This document shows, in pieces, positions 1-10,034 of a DNA stretch of 64,000 nt. The notes under the pieces are model-generated. The model was not told the origin of the DNA. It saw nothing but the letters and a program-made list of their open reading frames with translations, and ran no database searches. The first letter of the stretch is position 1. Every line of letters begins with the position of its first letter. Source of the DNA: Stropharia rugosoannulata (lineage: Eukaryota > Basidiomycota > Agaricomycetes > Agaricales > Strophariaceae); NCBI GenBank assembly GCA_028532985.1, contig JANCIK010000003.1, positions 1,870,001 through 1,934,000 of the forward strand, in the 5' to 3' direction. Position numbers and translations under genes: made by a program.

Positions 1-80
1 GTACCATCATCAACGAAGGATAGGAGCGTCGTGTCAACGTTCACGGCTCATAGGTCATATATCTTCATAATAGGAGATAC

Positions 81-2045
81 TTAAATGGATGATAAAACAG
101 GGGAGAGGGCGGAGCCTTGGCCGCACCCAACGTCCGCCTGTTTAGGACCAGAAGAGTTGTTGTTCCAGAGGTACGATGTAACTCTGTCAACAAGGTAAGA
201 GGCAAAGAATTTCGTCACGATGTGAGGAAAGCCGAGCCTTGCAAGGGTCGCCAACAGAAACTCATGGTTGAGCGACGGAAAGAACTGTGCAATGTCGAAT
301 GCCACCACGCTAGTCTTGAGCCCCCTGGCCCATCCTGCGCGAACAAGATGGGTAAGGTAGACTCCTGCATCTTCTGTAGAACGCTGGCGGATACCGCCAA
401 ACTGGTTCAGGTGGACAAGGTCGAGTTTGATCATATCAAACTGGAAGCGATTGGCAAGAAGCTTTTCAAGAAGTTTACCAAGGGTATTCAGGAGGACAAT
501 TGGCCTGAAGTCCTTTGGAGTTGTGTAGGAGGGTTTGTTGGGTTTAGGGATAACCACAGAAACCGATTCCTTAAAGTGTTTAGGCCAATGGGAAGCATGA
601 ATGCACCCATTAGCCAACGCTGGGATCACGCTGCGACAAGAGTCGTTACGAATAATCCTTTTTAAGTGCCGCCATGTAACATGGTCAGGCCCAGGAGATG
701 AATTGTTAGAACAAGACGCAAGTGCGTCAGTCAGTTCTAGCTGAGAGAAGTTGACCCATTCCCTCACAGGGACCTGGTCCATTTCTTCAAGAATAGAAAC
801 ATCACAAACACGGTCAGAGGCCGCATTATATGTGTTGTGGAGTGTGTCCCAAAGATCTGGGAGATCATGACATGGGGAGCCATTATAAAGAATAGACTCA
901 CAGGGGGGGTTTTTACGCTGTTGGATCCAATTCATGAGATCCCACGGACGTTTCTTAGATTCAGAGATTTCCTTGATGCGGTTATCAAAGAAAACATGTT
1001 TAGCGCGTCTGGTGTTAGCACGGAACTTTCTCCAATTTGTAGCAGAGTGATCAGCTTTGTACAAATCGAGGGCATCTTGGCAACCCCAATCCCACCAGGG
1101 TTTGGAGTGAGGGACAATGCGGGCCTCGACAGCATGATTGTTCCATGCTGTGGAGAAGGCATCAGCAATAGCCGAAGCACATGCGTCCACCTGAGCCAGA
1201 GTATCAATAGTGCAGCTGAGTACACTTATTGATTCCATAATATCTGTGAGGAAGGCCTCTTCAGCCTCCGACCCAGGTTTGAGAGACTTTCTGAGGGGGT
1301 CAGAAATAGTGAGAGAGAGGGGCAATGACACCGCTAAAGGGCAGTGGTCAGAGGCCAGTTTGAGGTCTTCGACTCGCTCCACAAGACACGTGAGTGAGTC
1401 GGAAGTAGGGATGAATATCAGATCAATGACTGATGGGGAAAGCCTCGCATTGCGCGAGACAAAAGTGGGTCCTGGGTTGCGGAAGCGACCCAGGCTGAGT
1501 GTAAAGGTGGCTGCCATATCGAGCAGCCGGTCAGCAGCACTTCTGTGATGGGTCACATTAGGGTCCCATTCACGAGAGTGACAGTTGAAGTCCCCGCCCA
1601 TGTAACACAGGTCGATGGGAAGATTGAGGTCATCTAGAAGACGAACAGCGGAATGACGCTCATCATTGTACACGTTGAGCAAATTAAAGGATGCTCCCTG
1701 ATGAAATAGAGAGACAAGAAGTAAATCACGATGATTGATCAAGTCAGATCTCATTGTGGGACGCAGTGTGGACAATTGGTTGGCGATGTAGGCCATGACC
1801 CGAGGCGGGCCTTCACTGTCAGGGGGGCATACCATAGGCACCCAGTTAGGGTTGTGCGGTGTGCCGGTAACATCATCACTGTCTGGGTTAGACGTTGATG
1901 GAGTGGATCTTACAGTCTGCCAGGCAGGTTCTTGTATAAATATTAAATCATACTTGTTATGGCATAGATTTAGAAGTACATCAATAAGCAAATAGTTCTT
2001 CGCTACATTGAAAGATAGAACCCTAAGACTCTCCGGCCCTCTCAT
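81..2045 (-). pseudogene. L1 ORF2: endonuclease plus reverse transcriptase, truncated by a nonsense codon
   Basis: The N-terminal third is an exonuclease-endonuclease-phosphatase type endonuclease: LSFNVAKN, an IQEP box, GGDFNCHS and the terminal SDHCPLAV motif. RT begins around SVVIPKPNKPSYTTPKDFRP (thumb/finger blocks) and runs through the AFDIAQFFPS palm box with one catalytic aspartate and the GCGQGSALSPVL block. A TAA at 81-83 replaces the TAT of the L3 copy, and the FVDD box follows directly in the same frame at 1-80, so the stop truncates the polymerase before its catalytic aspartates. The start codon overlaps the ORF1 stop as ATGA (2042-2045), the usual termination-reinitiation layout of two-ORF LINEs. 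Confidence 0.88.
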
Positions 2046-2932
2046 TGAGCTGGACAGGGGGAGTTAGAAAGTTTACACTGGCTCGCATTTGGGGTGCGTA
2101 CCTGGGCATATTTAGCAGTGATCCATTCAGGATCATAGCAGTGGCACCAGAAGGGACAATGCCTTCTGTCAGTAGCACTATGGTCCCCCTTGCAGTTGGG
2201 GCACCTTGGCGCATGTGGGCAGTCGTTGCCTTTAGGAGTGGGCGGGACGGGGGGGTTGGCTTTGGGATTCCCTTTGCAGGGGCCGCAGAGCTGACGATGA
2301 GAGGCTGCATCATGCGGACCACTGCAATGAGGGCAGTATACATGGAATGCACGACATGCCGATGTTGGATGGCCCCACCTATAGCAACGAGTGCAAAGTG
2401 AGACGCCGACGCGGGCCCTCGCTGCCATGATGCGGCAGGAGCGGCCTTTGATCATAATGGTGCGCCCGATAAGGCGCTTTGCGCAGGTGCCCTGTTGGGA
2501 ATCCCAGACCTCAAAGTATGCAGTTGAGTTAGAACTGGCTTTAGAGACCCTGTCAAGTCGGACGGATGACAGGAGCTTGAAGTCAGGAGCGAGGGGAGAA
2601 GCCTTCATGGCCTTATCGACCTCGTCGGGGGTAACCTTCACCATTGTAAAGGGCGAAGCGAAGGTGGGGACATCGACGATCTTAAGATAAGACCACGACT
2701 GGGGAAGGTCAACCACATATTTCATACCCGCCCAAGGCGAGTTGCGGAACATGGGTTCGAAGCTCCAATACAATGCGTCCAGCGTATGAGCGTTGGGCAC
2801 CTCGTTTGTGGCAAGGGACCAGCCTTCGTATGCGACGGAGGCAGAGAGGACCCGGAATTTAGACTTCTCGGCAATGAAGACTGTATTAGCCGCCGAGACA
2901 AGCAAGTCAAGGCTGAGATTATGTGATTGCGG
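2042..2932 (-). pseudogene. L1 ORF1, 3' half, with zinc knuckles
   Basis: C-terminal half of the LINE ORF1 nucleic-acid-binding protein. It carries a clear CCHC knuckle (CTRCYRWGHPTSAC) followed by two looser Cys/His clusters (CPHCSGPHDAAS... and CPNCKGDHSATD...). In the family this protein coats the RNA and forms the ribonucleoprotein. The solo LTR breaks the coding sequence at 2932; the LTR edge adds a short false N-terminus to the open frame. In L3 this knuckle region has been deleted, so L1 is the only copy here that shows it. Confidence 0.85.
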
Positions 2933-3324
2933 TGATAGGGCACCTAAGTGCCTGGCCATGAATTTTTGCGATTTTACTATAAATCCTATCATTTCAGTAG
3001 TCTAGACTATTAAAGTCGTATTAAAGACTTCAGTATGACCCAATGAGGGACAGAGAATAACGAAGACAAGTGTAGACCTCCACTTAATCAATTAAGCGGG
3101 CTATTTTAACTATAAGCGAAACCACACTAAAAGCTTAAGTAAAAGTGACGGCGGTAACTGTCCACGTTAAAGAACTTAACTGAAGAGTAAACCAAGAGAC
3201 TTTAAACAAGCAGGTTAATAAGCCTTTACGGTTGGACTTAGTCGCAGGACCAGTATGGCTTATAAGCGCATCTGACCGGCTTAAAGTTAGAATAATAATA
3301 AGCCCGGCATAAAGGAGAGCACAG

Positions 3325-3810
3325 GTACGCTTTGCATTTAACCCGGTATAATTATACCGGGCTAAATATAAAGTTACTGCCCAAGAAATACACTTAGTAA
3401 TGTCGTCAATTTCGAGGAAGTCAGATAAGCGGGTTAAACAGAGTACAAAGGCAGAGGCATTATACCGGGTTAAATTATACCAGGTTAAATGACACCAACC
3501 ATAACGAAGAAACTCGACTAGAGACTATAGCGGGTCAGTCTTCTAAAAACCAGCCATCGAAAACGAGAGATTAGGAAAAGCAAATCATTATGCCGGGTTA
3601 TTTAACTCGAGTAATTATACCGGGCTATTTGACTTAGGCATTATACCGGGCTAAATGACTTAGTCGTTATACCGGGCTGTTTGATTGAACGTTATACCGG
3701 GTTAATTAGCAAAGGTCAATAAACCGGGCTAATAAACTTAGACAGTTCTACCGGGCTAATTAGCGGGGCCTCGTACTGGCCATACAGAGGGAATATAGCG
3801 GGCTATTTGG
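3325..3810. repeat. Dispersed TACCGGGCTA-type word array in solo LTR A
   Basis: At least a dozen close variants of TACCGGG(C/T)TAAAT occur in under 500 bases, for example near 3345, 3353, 3465, 3594, 3619, 3643, 3667, 3693, 3721, 3749 and 3793. Spacing is irregular (about 20-40 bases) and the words are mostly in one orientation, with a palindromic pair near 3345-3365. The intervening bases differ, so this is a dispersed word array and not a tandem satellite or CRISPR array. It could serve as clustered protein-binding sites in the U3 region. Confidence 0.8.
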
Positions 3811-4323
3811 CAGGAGCCTGATAGACCCTGAAAAGCGGGTACAGTCGGAGGCGAGATGACTCACCAGTGGGGTAACTCTGTCCCGGCTTACATTCCAAAA
3901 AGCCAAGGCGTAGTAAAACTGACTGTACTCAGGAGGCAGACAGACGCCCAGGCACCGAAAGACGGTTTAACCGTTCTAAAAATAGGCTCGTTCCTGACAA
4001 GCTTTCAGAATCTATCCTTTTTCAGTTATTTCAAATTCTTACTCCACTCATCTAGAACGACTAAAATGTAATTAAACGGGCAGAACCGTATGGACCTACA
4101 AACCAATCGGGTGCGAGGTTTTAGTAGAGAACACCTCCGGGCGCCTACGAAAACCCGTCTCCCAGAAACGTATAAATACCCCAGCATGTAACGTAGAATG
4201 GCAGGTTCCCCCGAGTAGATTTACCTAGAGTGAATATATACGGTTAAAGTCCTCACTGCGAGTTTAGAGAGAGTTCAAAAGCTTTTGACAGATTACTTGA
4301 CTAAGTCTTGAGTCTGGAAGCAG

Positions 4324-4484
4324 TTTTGCAGGCAATGTTTAACGTATACCTGGAGCGGTTTAATTTTGCAGGCAGTGTCGTCGCGCACATACCTGGAGCG
4401 GTTATTTTGCAGGCAACACTACGTGTATACCTGGAGCGGTTATTTTGCAGGCAGTGTCGTCGTGCACATACCTGGAGCGGTTAA
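4324..4484 (+). repeat. Four tandem copies of a ~40 bp unit in solo LTR A
   Basis: Units begin TTTTGCAGGCA at 4324, 4364, 4405 and 4443 (periods 40, 41, 38). Each ends in ATACCTGGAGCGGTT. Units 2 and 4 resemble each other more than units 1 and 3 do (GTGTCGTCG core), so a higher-order two-unit duplication is likely. Confidence 0.85.
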
Positions 4485-4818
4485 ACAGTTTTCAGTTCTC
4501 TTTCTGATCGTCGTGTCAGACTAAGTCTCATTCAAGCACCTTGCGTTATACGCACACAAACTACACTTATCACACTACACTACCACGCCCCTTGGGCTGA
4601 GTCTTTGTGTTAAGAAAACGTTTACCCGGCTTATATTATAAAAGACAACTGTGTCTTTCTTTTGTACATAGACCCCCGACTTTGCATTAAAGAAGCATTT
4701 GTTTGAGATTGGTTGTGTGTTTTTGTGGTTGTTGGTTGTGTTGTGTTAGATCATTTCTAGCAGGACATACAAACGGGCCATCACTGAGCACTTGACCAGA
4801 CCCAAACAAGGTCCTTCA

Positions 4819-5799
4819 GCGGGCCCTTGGATGGCTCTGCAAACGTGAGAAATGCCTGCTTTCGGGTAGGACCGGCAGCAGTGTAGGAAGGAATCCCTCG
4901 CTTGCGCTTGGGTTGAGAGCCAGAGGCTTGCTGCTGGATCTCAATAATCTGGCGAGCAGGAGTGTTGGGAAGGGCCTGAGCGAGCTGAACAAGCCCAGCC
5001 GGGCCTTTACCAATGTTGGTGGGGGGGGGGACGCGACCTGGCAGCAGCCGAGTAGGACTTACGGGGCTTAGTCGCGAGGTTAATGGCCGGCAGCATGGGA
5101 GGCCGCTGATACGGGCGGACGGGCCTGGAGGGCCGTGGGTTGATATTACCGGTTGCCCAGCCCCTAAACAGGCCCGGGGTCTCGGTCTCGGCATCTGATG
5201 GCTCCTCGGACTGGGCCGCGGCCGGAGCCGAGGGAGGGGGAGGAACGGCGGAAGCCGGGGGGGCAAGAGATGCGGTGGGGGCCCCTTCGCTATCAGAGGT
5301 GGTGTCCATCGCAGCTTGAGGTTGAGCCCAAGGGATGCTGGAAGCCCTGTTGACAAGGCCGAGCAGTGCAAGGCAGAGATCGTTTGGGTTACAAGCCTCA
5401 TTTTCGTAATTGTCCCAGTTGGAATTGAGTTCGAGCCAGGCCGTGGTCTCGTTCAGGGCATGCACAATAGCTTCGAGGTCCAAATTTGCAGTTTCATCGG
5501 TGCAGACGAGATTAAGGAATTGAGGCATGGGCAGAGAGGAGCCCGACCCCCCCCCCGGAGGAGGAGGTGGGCAGAGAGGAAGAGCGGTCGTCGCCACAAG
5601 CCGTCTGAGCATTGTTTTCGTCGGAAGAATCAGAGTCGTCGTCCTTGGGAGTATCTGTAGGAGGTCCAGATGCAAGCCTCGAACTCGATCGAGGGTTGGA
5701 GGGGTTGGGAAGGGAGCTCGAGCACGAGGTAGGAGAAGCAGCAGCCGAGGACCCCCTGGAAGATCCACGGCCGCAGCCAGCTCCTCCTGTGGGAGGCAT
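4819..5799 (-). pseudogene. L1 ORF1, 5' half, frameshifted
   Basis: N-terminal half of LINE ORF1, starting at the ATG at 5799 (MPPTGGAGCGRGSS). It is low complexity and Gly/Ser/Pro rich. The frame is lost at a run of ten C (plus strand, about 5547-5556) and again at a run of ten G near 5021-5030, where L3 has nine. The conserved middle (NLVCTDETANLDLEAIVHAL) is readable in the second frame. The stretch 5800-5933 is the 5' UTR. The solo LTR cuts the gene at 4818. Confidence 0.8.
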
Positions 5800-5933
5800 A
5801 GGACTAGAGTGAGTAAGAACTCAAATGTGTACTGTGATCAGAGATCGGGTCTGGTGGAGAGGAGTGTTGGTCGATGTGAAGAGTGGTGAGCTAGACTGCA
5901 CAGCCACCAGATGGGAGTACTGGAAAGAGAAGC

Positions 5934-6216
5934 ACTACCTCTGAATGCTGAGCTCTGGCATCGTCGTTGCGGACATCATAGCCATGCACACATCAACAAG
6001 CTGCTTTCCAAGGACCTGGTCACTGGCATGCTCGTAACATCGAAAGAGCAACCAGATCCGATTTGCAAACCATGCTTAGCTGGCAAGATGACATCTGGCA
6101 CATTTCCGAGCTCAACTCGCAAATCGACGAAACTGCTTGAATTGGTGCATTCTGACTTGCATGGTCCGCTCTCAGTGCCTACACCTGAGGGACATCGCTA
6201 CTGGATCACATTCATT
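5934..6216 (+). pseudogene. Copia pol fragment (pre-integrase and start of integrase)
   Basis: The open frame reads the HHCC zinc region of a Copia integrase (LWHRRCGHHSHAHINKLL ... ICKPCLAGK) up to the first catalytic block YWITFI, just before its aspartates. It matches 17713-17999 almost base for base. It is bounded on the left by the L1 5' end and on the right by the truncated 5' end of L2. Together with the Copia on the far side of L2, it looks like one flank of the site into which L2 inserted. Confidence 0.85.
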
Positions 6217-6659
6217 GAAACCCAATAAACCCTCCTACACAACTCCAAAGGACTTCAGACCACTCGTCCTCCTGAATACCCTTGGTAAATTTCTCGAAAA
6301 GCTTCTTGCCAATCGCTTCCAGTTTGATATGATCAAACTCGACCTTGTCCACCCGAACCAATTTGGCGGTATCCGCCAGCGTTCTACGGAAGATGCAGGA
6401 GTCTACCTCACCCATCTTGTTCGCGCAGGATGGGCCAGGGGGCTCAAGACTAGCGTGGTGGCATTCGACATTGCACAGTTCTTTCCGTCGCTCAACCATG
6501 AGTTTCTGTTGGCGACCCTTGCAAGGCTCGGCTTTCCTCACATCGTGACGAAATTCTTTGCCTCTTACCTTGTTGACAGAGTTACATCGTACCTCTGGAA
6601 CAACAACTCTTCTGGTCCTAAACAGGCGGACGTTGGGTGCGGCCAAGGCTCCGCCCTCT
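6217..6659 (+). pseudogene. L2 LINE, first part: RT fragment
   Basis: Plus-strand LINE RT fragment from KPSYTTPKDFRP through the AFDIAQFFPS palm box to GCGQGSAL. It is 5'-truncated at 6217. It stops at 6659 where a Copia LTR begins, and resumes at 15101 after an 8.4 kb insertion with a CCTCT duplication (6655-6659 and 15101-15105). The two parts join into one continuous LINE. Confidence 0.92.
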
Positions 6660-6863
6660 TGTTGAAAGCAGACTGCTTACAGGCGCAGAGAGCGAACCTA
6701 ACTCACACAGAGATGGTGGTGGTAAGAGATTAAGAGGCATCTACACTAGTACATGCCTTATATACTACCATAAGCGAGATTAACTATATATGGAGCATAC
6801 TAATTATAGTACGCGATATCTAATCTACTGCTGATGGTCAGTCCAATCCTATGTAATCTAACA
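6660..6863 (-). repeat. 3' LTR of Copia-1 (204 bp)
   Basis: On the minus strand it reads TGTTAGATTACATAGG ... CTTTCAACA. Five LTRs of this family occur in the window (here, 8389-8589, 10035-10237, 14900-15100, 21615-21818), each about 200 bp. A TATATAA box sits mid-LTR. The PPT is adjacent at 6864-6873. Confidence 0.92.
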
Positions 6864-6911
6864 CTCCCCCGTGACCAAGGCAGTCTCTATACTACAGTAT
6901 ATACACTATGG

Positions 6912-8388
6912 TCAAACTCCCATGTGAGAGCGACAGTAATCTACTTTTGCTGCAGAGAGCGGTTTGGTGAGAATGTCAGCCACCTGTTGTGTTGTGGGTA
7001 TAAACGAGGGTGTAATGACTCTGTTCTGTACAGTGTTGCGTAACCAGTAGAAACGAAGGTCGAGGTGCTTCATGCGTCCGTGGTGCTCTGGGTTCTTTGA
7101 TACACTGATAGCAGACTGGTTGTCAATGTGCAGTGTGGAGGGAACCGGAATCGTGTAGCCAAACTCGCGCAGAATGTTGTGCATCCAGGAGATCTCCTTG
7201 CCAGCCTCAACTGCAGCCACAAACTCAGCTTCAGTGGTAGAGAGCATCACAATGCTTTGCAACTTGCTAGACCAGCTAATTGCACCACCAGCCATGAGAA
7301 CGACGTATCCACCTGTAGAGCATCCAGTGTCCTTGCAATCGCCATGTGCAGCATCACAGTAAGTTGTGAACAGATCTGTACCAAGCAAACCAGAGTAAAC
7401 CAGCTTGTACTCAAGTGTTCCTTTCAGATACTTGAACAAGTGCTTGACTGCTGTCCAGTGCTGCGGTCCAGGATTGCTGTTAAAGCATGCAAGGTAAGAC
7501 ACAGTGTGTGCAATGTCAGGACGTGTCATTGTAGCGAGATACTGGAGAGAACCAATGGCGCTGAGGTAGGGAACATTTTGCATGAACTCAATGTCGTCAG
7601 AGCTGCTAGGTGCCATTGCACGAGTGAGGACAGTGCCAGCTGACATGGGAGTGGTAACAGGAATTGCATCTTGCATACTGTAACGTTCAAGCATGTCCAG
7701 AATGAACTGGCACTAGTGAAGCAAAATCTTGCGTTTGCTGCGATCCCTGGTTATGCCAACACCTAGTAGAAACTCTGTTGCACCAAGATCCCTGCATTTG
7801 AAGCGTTCACCGAGTTGCTTCACAGCACGGTCAATGGATGAAGTCGATTTGGATGCAAATGTGATGTCGTCAATGTAGATAGACACGAAAATGCGAACTG
7901 TGCCATCTGAGTAGATGTACACTGACCTGTCTGCTTCCACACACTTGAAACCCATATCAGTGAGAACTGAATGCAACTTTGTGTTCCATTGCCTAGCTGA
8001 TTGCTTGAGACTGTAAAGTGACTTGCACAACTTGCAGACCTTGTTTGGTGCGCCTTCATGGAATCCCTCAGGCTGCAGCATGTAGATGTCCTCATCCAAG
8101 TCGCCATTGGTGAATGCAGACAAAATGTCCACAGAGCATAGCTCAAGGTCCTCTGCAGCTGCAATAGCCAGTATCATGCGCAAGGTTGCTGGACGGAAGG
8201 TGGGAGCAAAGACTTCGGTGTAATCGACTCCAGGACGCTGACTGTAGCCCTTTGCGACGATACGAGCCTTGTAACGCTCCACAGTGCCATCTGCGTGACG
8301 CTTGACCTTGAAGACCCAACCAGAACCAATAGCCTTTGCACCAGGTGGCAAGTCAACGATTTCCCATGTGTTGTTCTGCAGCAGTGTG
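6912..8388 (-). pseudogene. Copia-1 pol, RT and RNase H part
   Basis: Read 5' to 3' on the minus strand: RT with AFTNGDLDED and the catalytic YIDD box, an in-frame TAG at 7713-7715 (ILLH*CQFILDML), then the remaining RT and a Copia RNase H (YCDAAHGDCKDTGC, STTEAEFVAA, HIDNQSA), ending at 6912. The gene is cut on its 5' side at 8388 in the block NNTWEIV. The TAG replaces a glutamine codon expected from the family and is shared by all four RT copies in this window. Confidence 0.9.
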
Positions 8389-10034
8389 TGTTAGATTACA
8401 TAGGATTGGACTGACCATCAGCAGTAGATTAGATATCGCGTACTATAATTAGTACGCTCCATATATAGTTAATCTCGCTTATGGTAGTATATAAGGCATG
8501 TACTAGTGTAGATGCCTCTTAATCTCTTACCACCATCTCTGTGTGAGTTAGGTTTGCTCTCTGCGCCTGTAAGCAGTCTGCTTTCAACAGGTTATGAGCC
8601 CTGCACTCTGAGCATCCTACTCATCACTACTCTACTGTCCTTTCTCCACTGAGTGGCTTGGTATTCAACCTAACACTCATCGTCGTTCGTTTTGCCTCGT
8701 TTTTTCGTGAGCACGACTGCCACGTCACGACCGTCGTTCTGGTACCACCTGCGTTCCACCAGCTTAACGGTTATCGAGCAATCCGCTTCTCTTGGTTTTA
8801 GGTCAATAGCACTCTCTTGGTATTCACCAGAGACTTCGCTCCCCGGGCTTCCCTGTTCATCGAAACACGTGGTTCTTTCGAGCACCTCATCGTTACACGT
8901 GCCTCTCGTCACTTGCCCACTCACAGGTCATCGCGCTTAGCCGTTCACTCGCAATTCACTGTTCTTCACCAGAGTGCTCAACTCCGTCCAATTGACACTC
9001 TCAAACAGTTTTGCTCACTGCACTAGCACATCGTCACTGTTGTTCGCACAACTCGATCACACACGTTCCGCATCATTGAACTATACCTTCGTTCAATCTC
9101 GTGTCAATCGGTTCAGTGCTGCTCGTGCAATCGACGTTTTACTGCAAGTGCTGAACTCGGCCTAATTGTGATACTGCAAGTGTTCTGCCCACTGCTCGTG
9201 CATTTCAGCGCAGCTTGTCTCGCAACTTTGCCACATCGTTTGCGCCATTCTCAGCTACCACCTCATACCATATCACGTTGTTTACCACTTCGCTTCACCT
9301 GCAACCATGAGTTTCTTCGCAACACCTGAGTTTGACAAACTGAGCACTGTCAACTACCAACTCTGGTCTTGCAACATGAAGGCATGGTTACGCTCTCAGG
9401 CGCTATGGCGTTTGGTTACAGGTGAATGCAAGCGTCCTGTGCTCTCTCTCACACCGTCTATGGCTCAGATCGAGGCACACAACGCATGGACAAGCAAGTC
9501 GACTGCTGCTGCTGGCTACATCCACAGTCATGTTCAGAACAAGCTGAAATCACACTTGGCTCACATTCTGCATGACCCAGTTAGCATGTGGTCAACTCTG
9601 GCAGCTGTTGGTCAAATGGCACACTCTGCTTCGCCCTCAGCACGGTGCAACTAGCCATATGACACCTCATCGAGACTGGATTGTGGAGTACAAACCTCAC
9701 TGTGTCCCAATTCGTCTTGCAGATGATTCTATTGTCTACTCTGAGGGTGTTGGCAATGTGGTGTTCCACCCAGTCATCAATGGCAAGAAAGCAGACGCAG
9801 TGGTCATCAAACGCATTCTGCATGTCCCCAAGTTGTGCAACAACCTGCTTGCATGCCTATACCTCACCAAGCGCTCTGGCATCCTGATTGAGATCGATGC
9901 AAAGAAGATGTACTTTAACTGCTCTGGCAAGACCATCTTCACTGCAACTATCAATGCAATGCACTCTGCCATTCTAGATGGTCTCACTTGTCCCATTTGC
10001 GAATCTGCGTGCTCTGCTTCGTCGTCGTCCACTC
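8389..10034 (+). mobile_element. Copia-4: plus-strand Copia piece with 5' LTR
   Basis: It has a 5' LTR (8389-8589), then a PBS beginning GGTTATGAGCCCTGC at 8590, a 717-base untranslated leader with no credible gene (8590-9306), and gag. It ends at 10034 where the next LTR starts. The PBS matches the 5' half of initiator tRNA-Met, as in Ty5 and Drosophila copia priming. No matching 3' LTR of this copy is seen. Confidence 0.85.
9307..10034 (+). pseudogene. Copia-4 gag fused by deletion to protease/pre-integrase
   Basis: Gag starts MSFFATPEFDKLSTVNY with the usual Copia gag opening (NYQLWSCNMKAWL) and runs about 115 codons. The sequence then jumps into the protease just after its catalytic DSG (GATSHMTPHRDW) and continues to the GAG-pre-integrase segment (VPKLCNNLLACLYLT). 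The zinc knuckle and the protease aspartate are lost and the frame changes at about 9645. This deletion derivative cannot make a working polyprotein. Confidence 0.85.

Larger units (their letters stand above)
2933..4818 (+). mobile_element. Solo LTR A (1886 bp) inserted in L1 ORF1
   Basis: It starts TGATAGGG and ends CCTTCA, so it has TG...CA termini, and it is flanked by a perfect 4 bp duplication GCGG (2929-2932 and 4819-4822). L3 has the uninterrupted site at 26108-26111, which fixes both ends. Inside are a TATA-like TATAAATA at 4171-4178, a field of TACCGGGCTA words and a 40 bp tandem repeat. There is no open frame worth calling. Termini, duplication size and lack of coding fit a solo LTR better than a DNA transposon; a MITE-like element with poor TIRs is the alternative. 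A decayed partial copy lies inverted at 62254-63255. The internal element that owned the LTR is not in the window. Confidence 0.75.
1..5933 (-). mobile_element. L1: Tad1/I-like LINE, 3' part outside the window
   Basis: Non-LTR retrotransposon on the minus strand with a two-ORF layout: ORF1 with zinc knuckles, then ORF2 with endonuclease and reverse transcriptase. The left window edge cuts it at the RT catalytic FVDD box (about positions 1-22). Its 5' end at 5933 ends in the same bases (AGAGAAGC on the plus strand) as the 5' end of the L3 copy at 27224, which argues that both are natural full-length 5' ends. A solo LTR (2933-4818) interrupts ORF1; removing it and one copy of GCGG restores continuity with L3. 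ORF2 has a premature stop, so this copy is dead. Confidence 0.9.

Noticed and set aside
117..665. Plus-strand open frame in L1 (repeated at 24332-24838)
   Set aside because: It lies opposite the RT domain in each LINE copy and has no motif; it stays open because the RT coding strand constrains it.
2933..2960. Imperfect palindrome GGGCACCTAAGTGCC as a DNA-transposon TIR
   Set aside because: The far end of the element (CCTTCA) does not match it. TG...CA ends and a 4 bp duplication fit an LTR better.
3325..3810. Possible CRISPR-like array of TACCGGGCTA repeats
   Set aside because: Repeat copies vary, spacing is irregular and intervening bases are not unique spacers of constant length; the setting is a eukaryotic LTR.
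7713..7715. Programmed stop-codon readthrough in Copia pol as the favoured explanation
   Set aside because: The context after TAG (TGC) is not a known leaky context and several copies have other lethal lesions; shared ancestry is simpler, though the point is kept as a finding.
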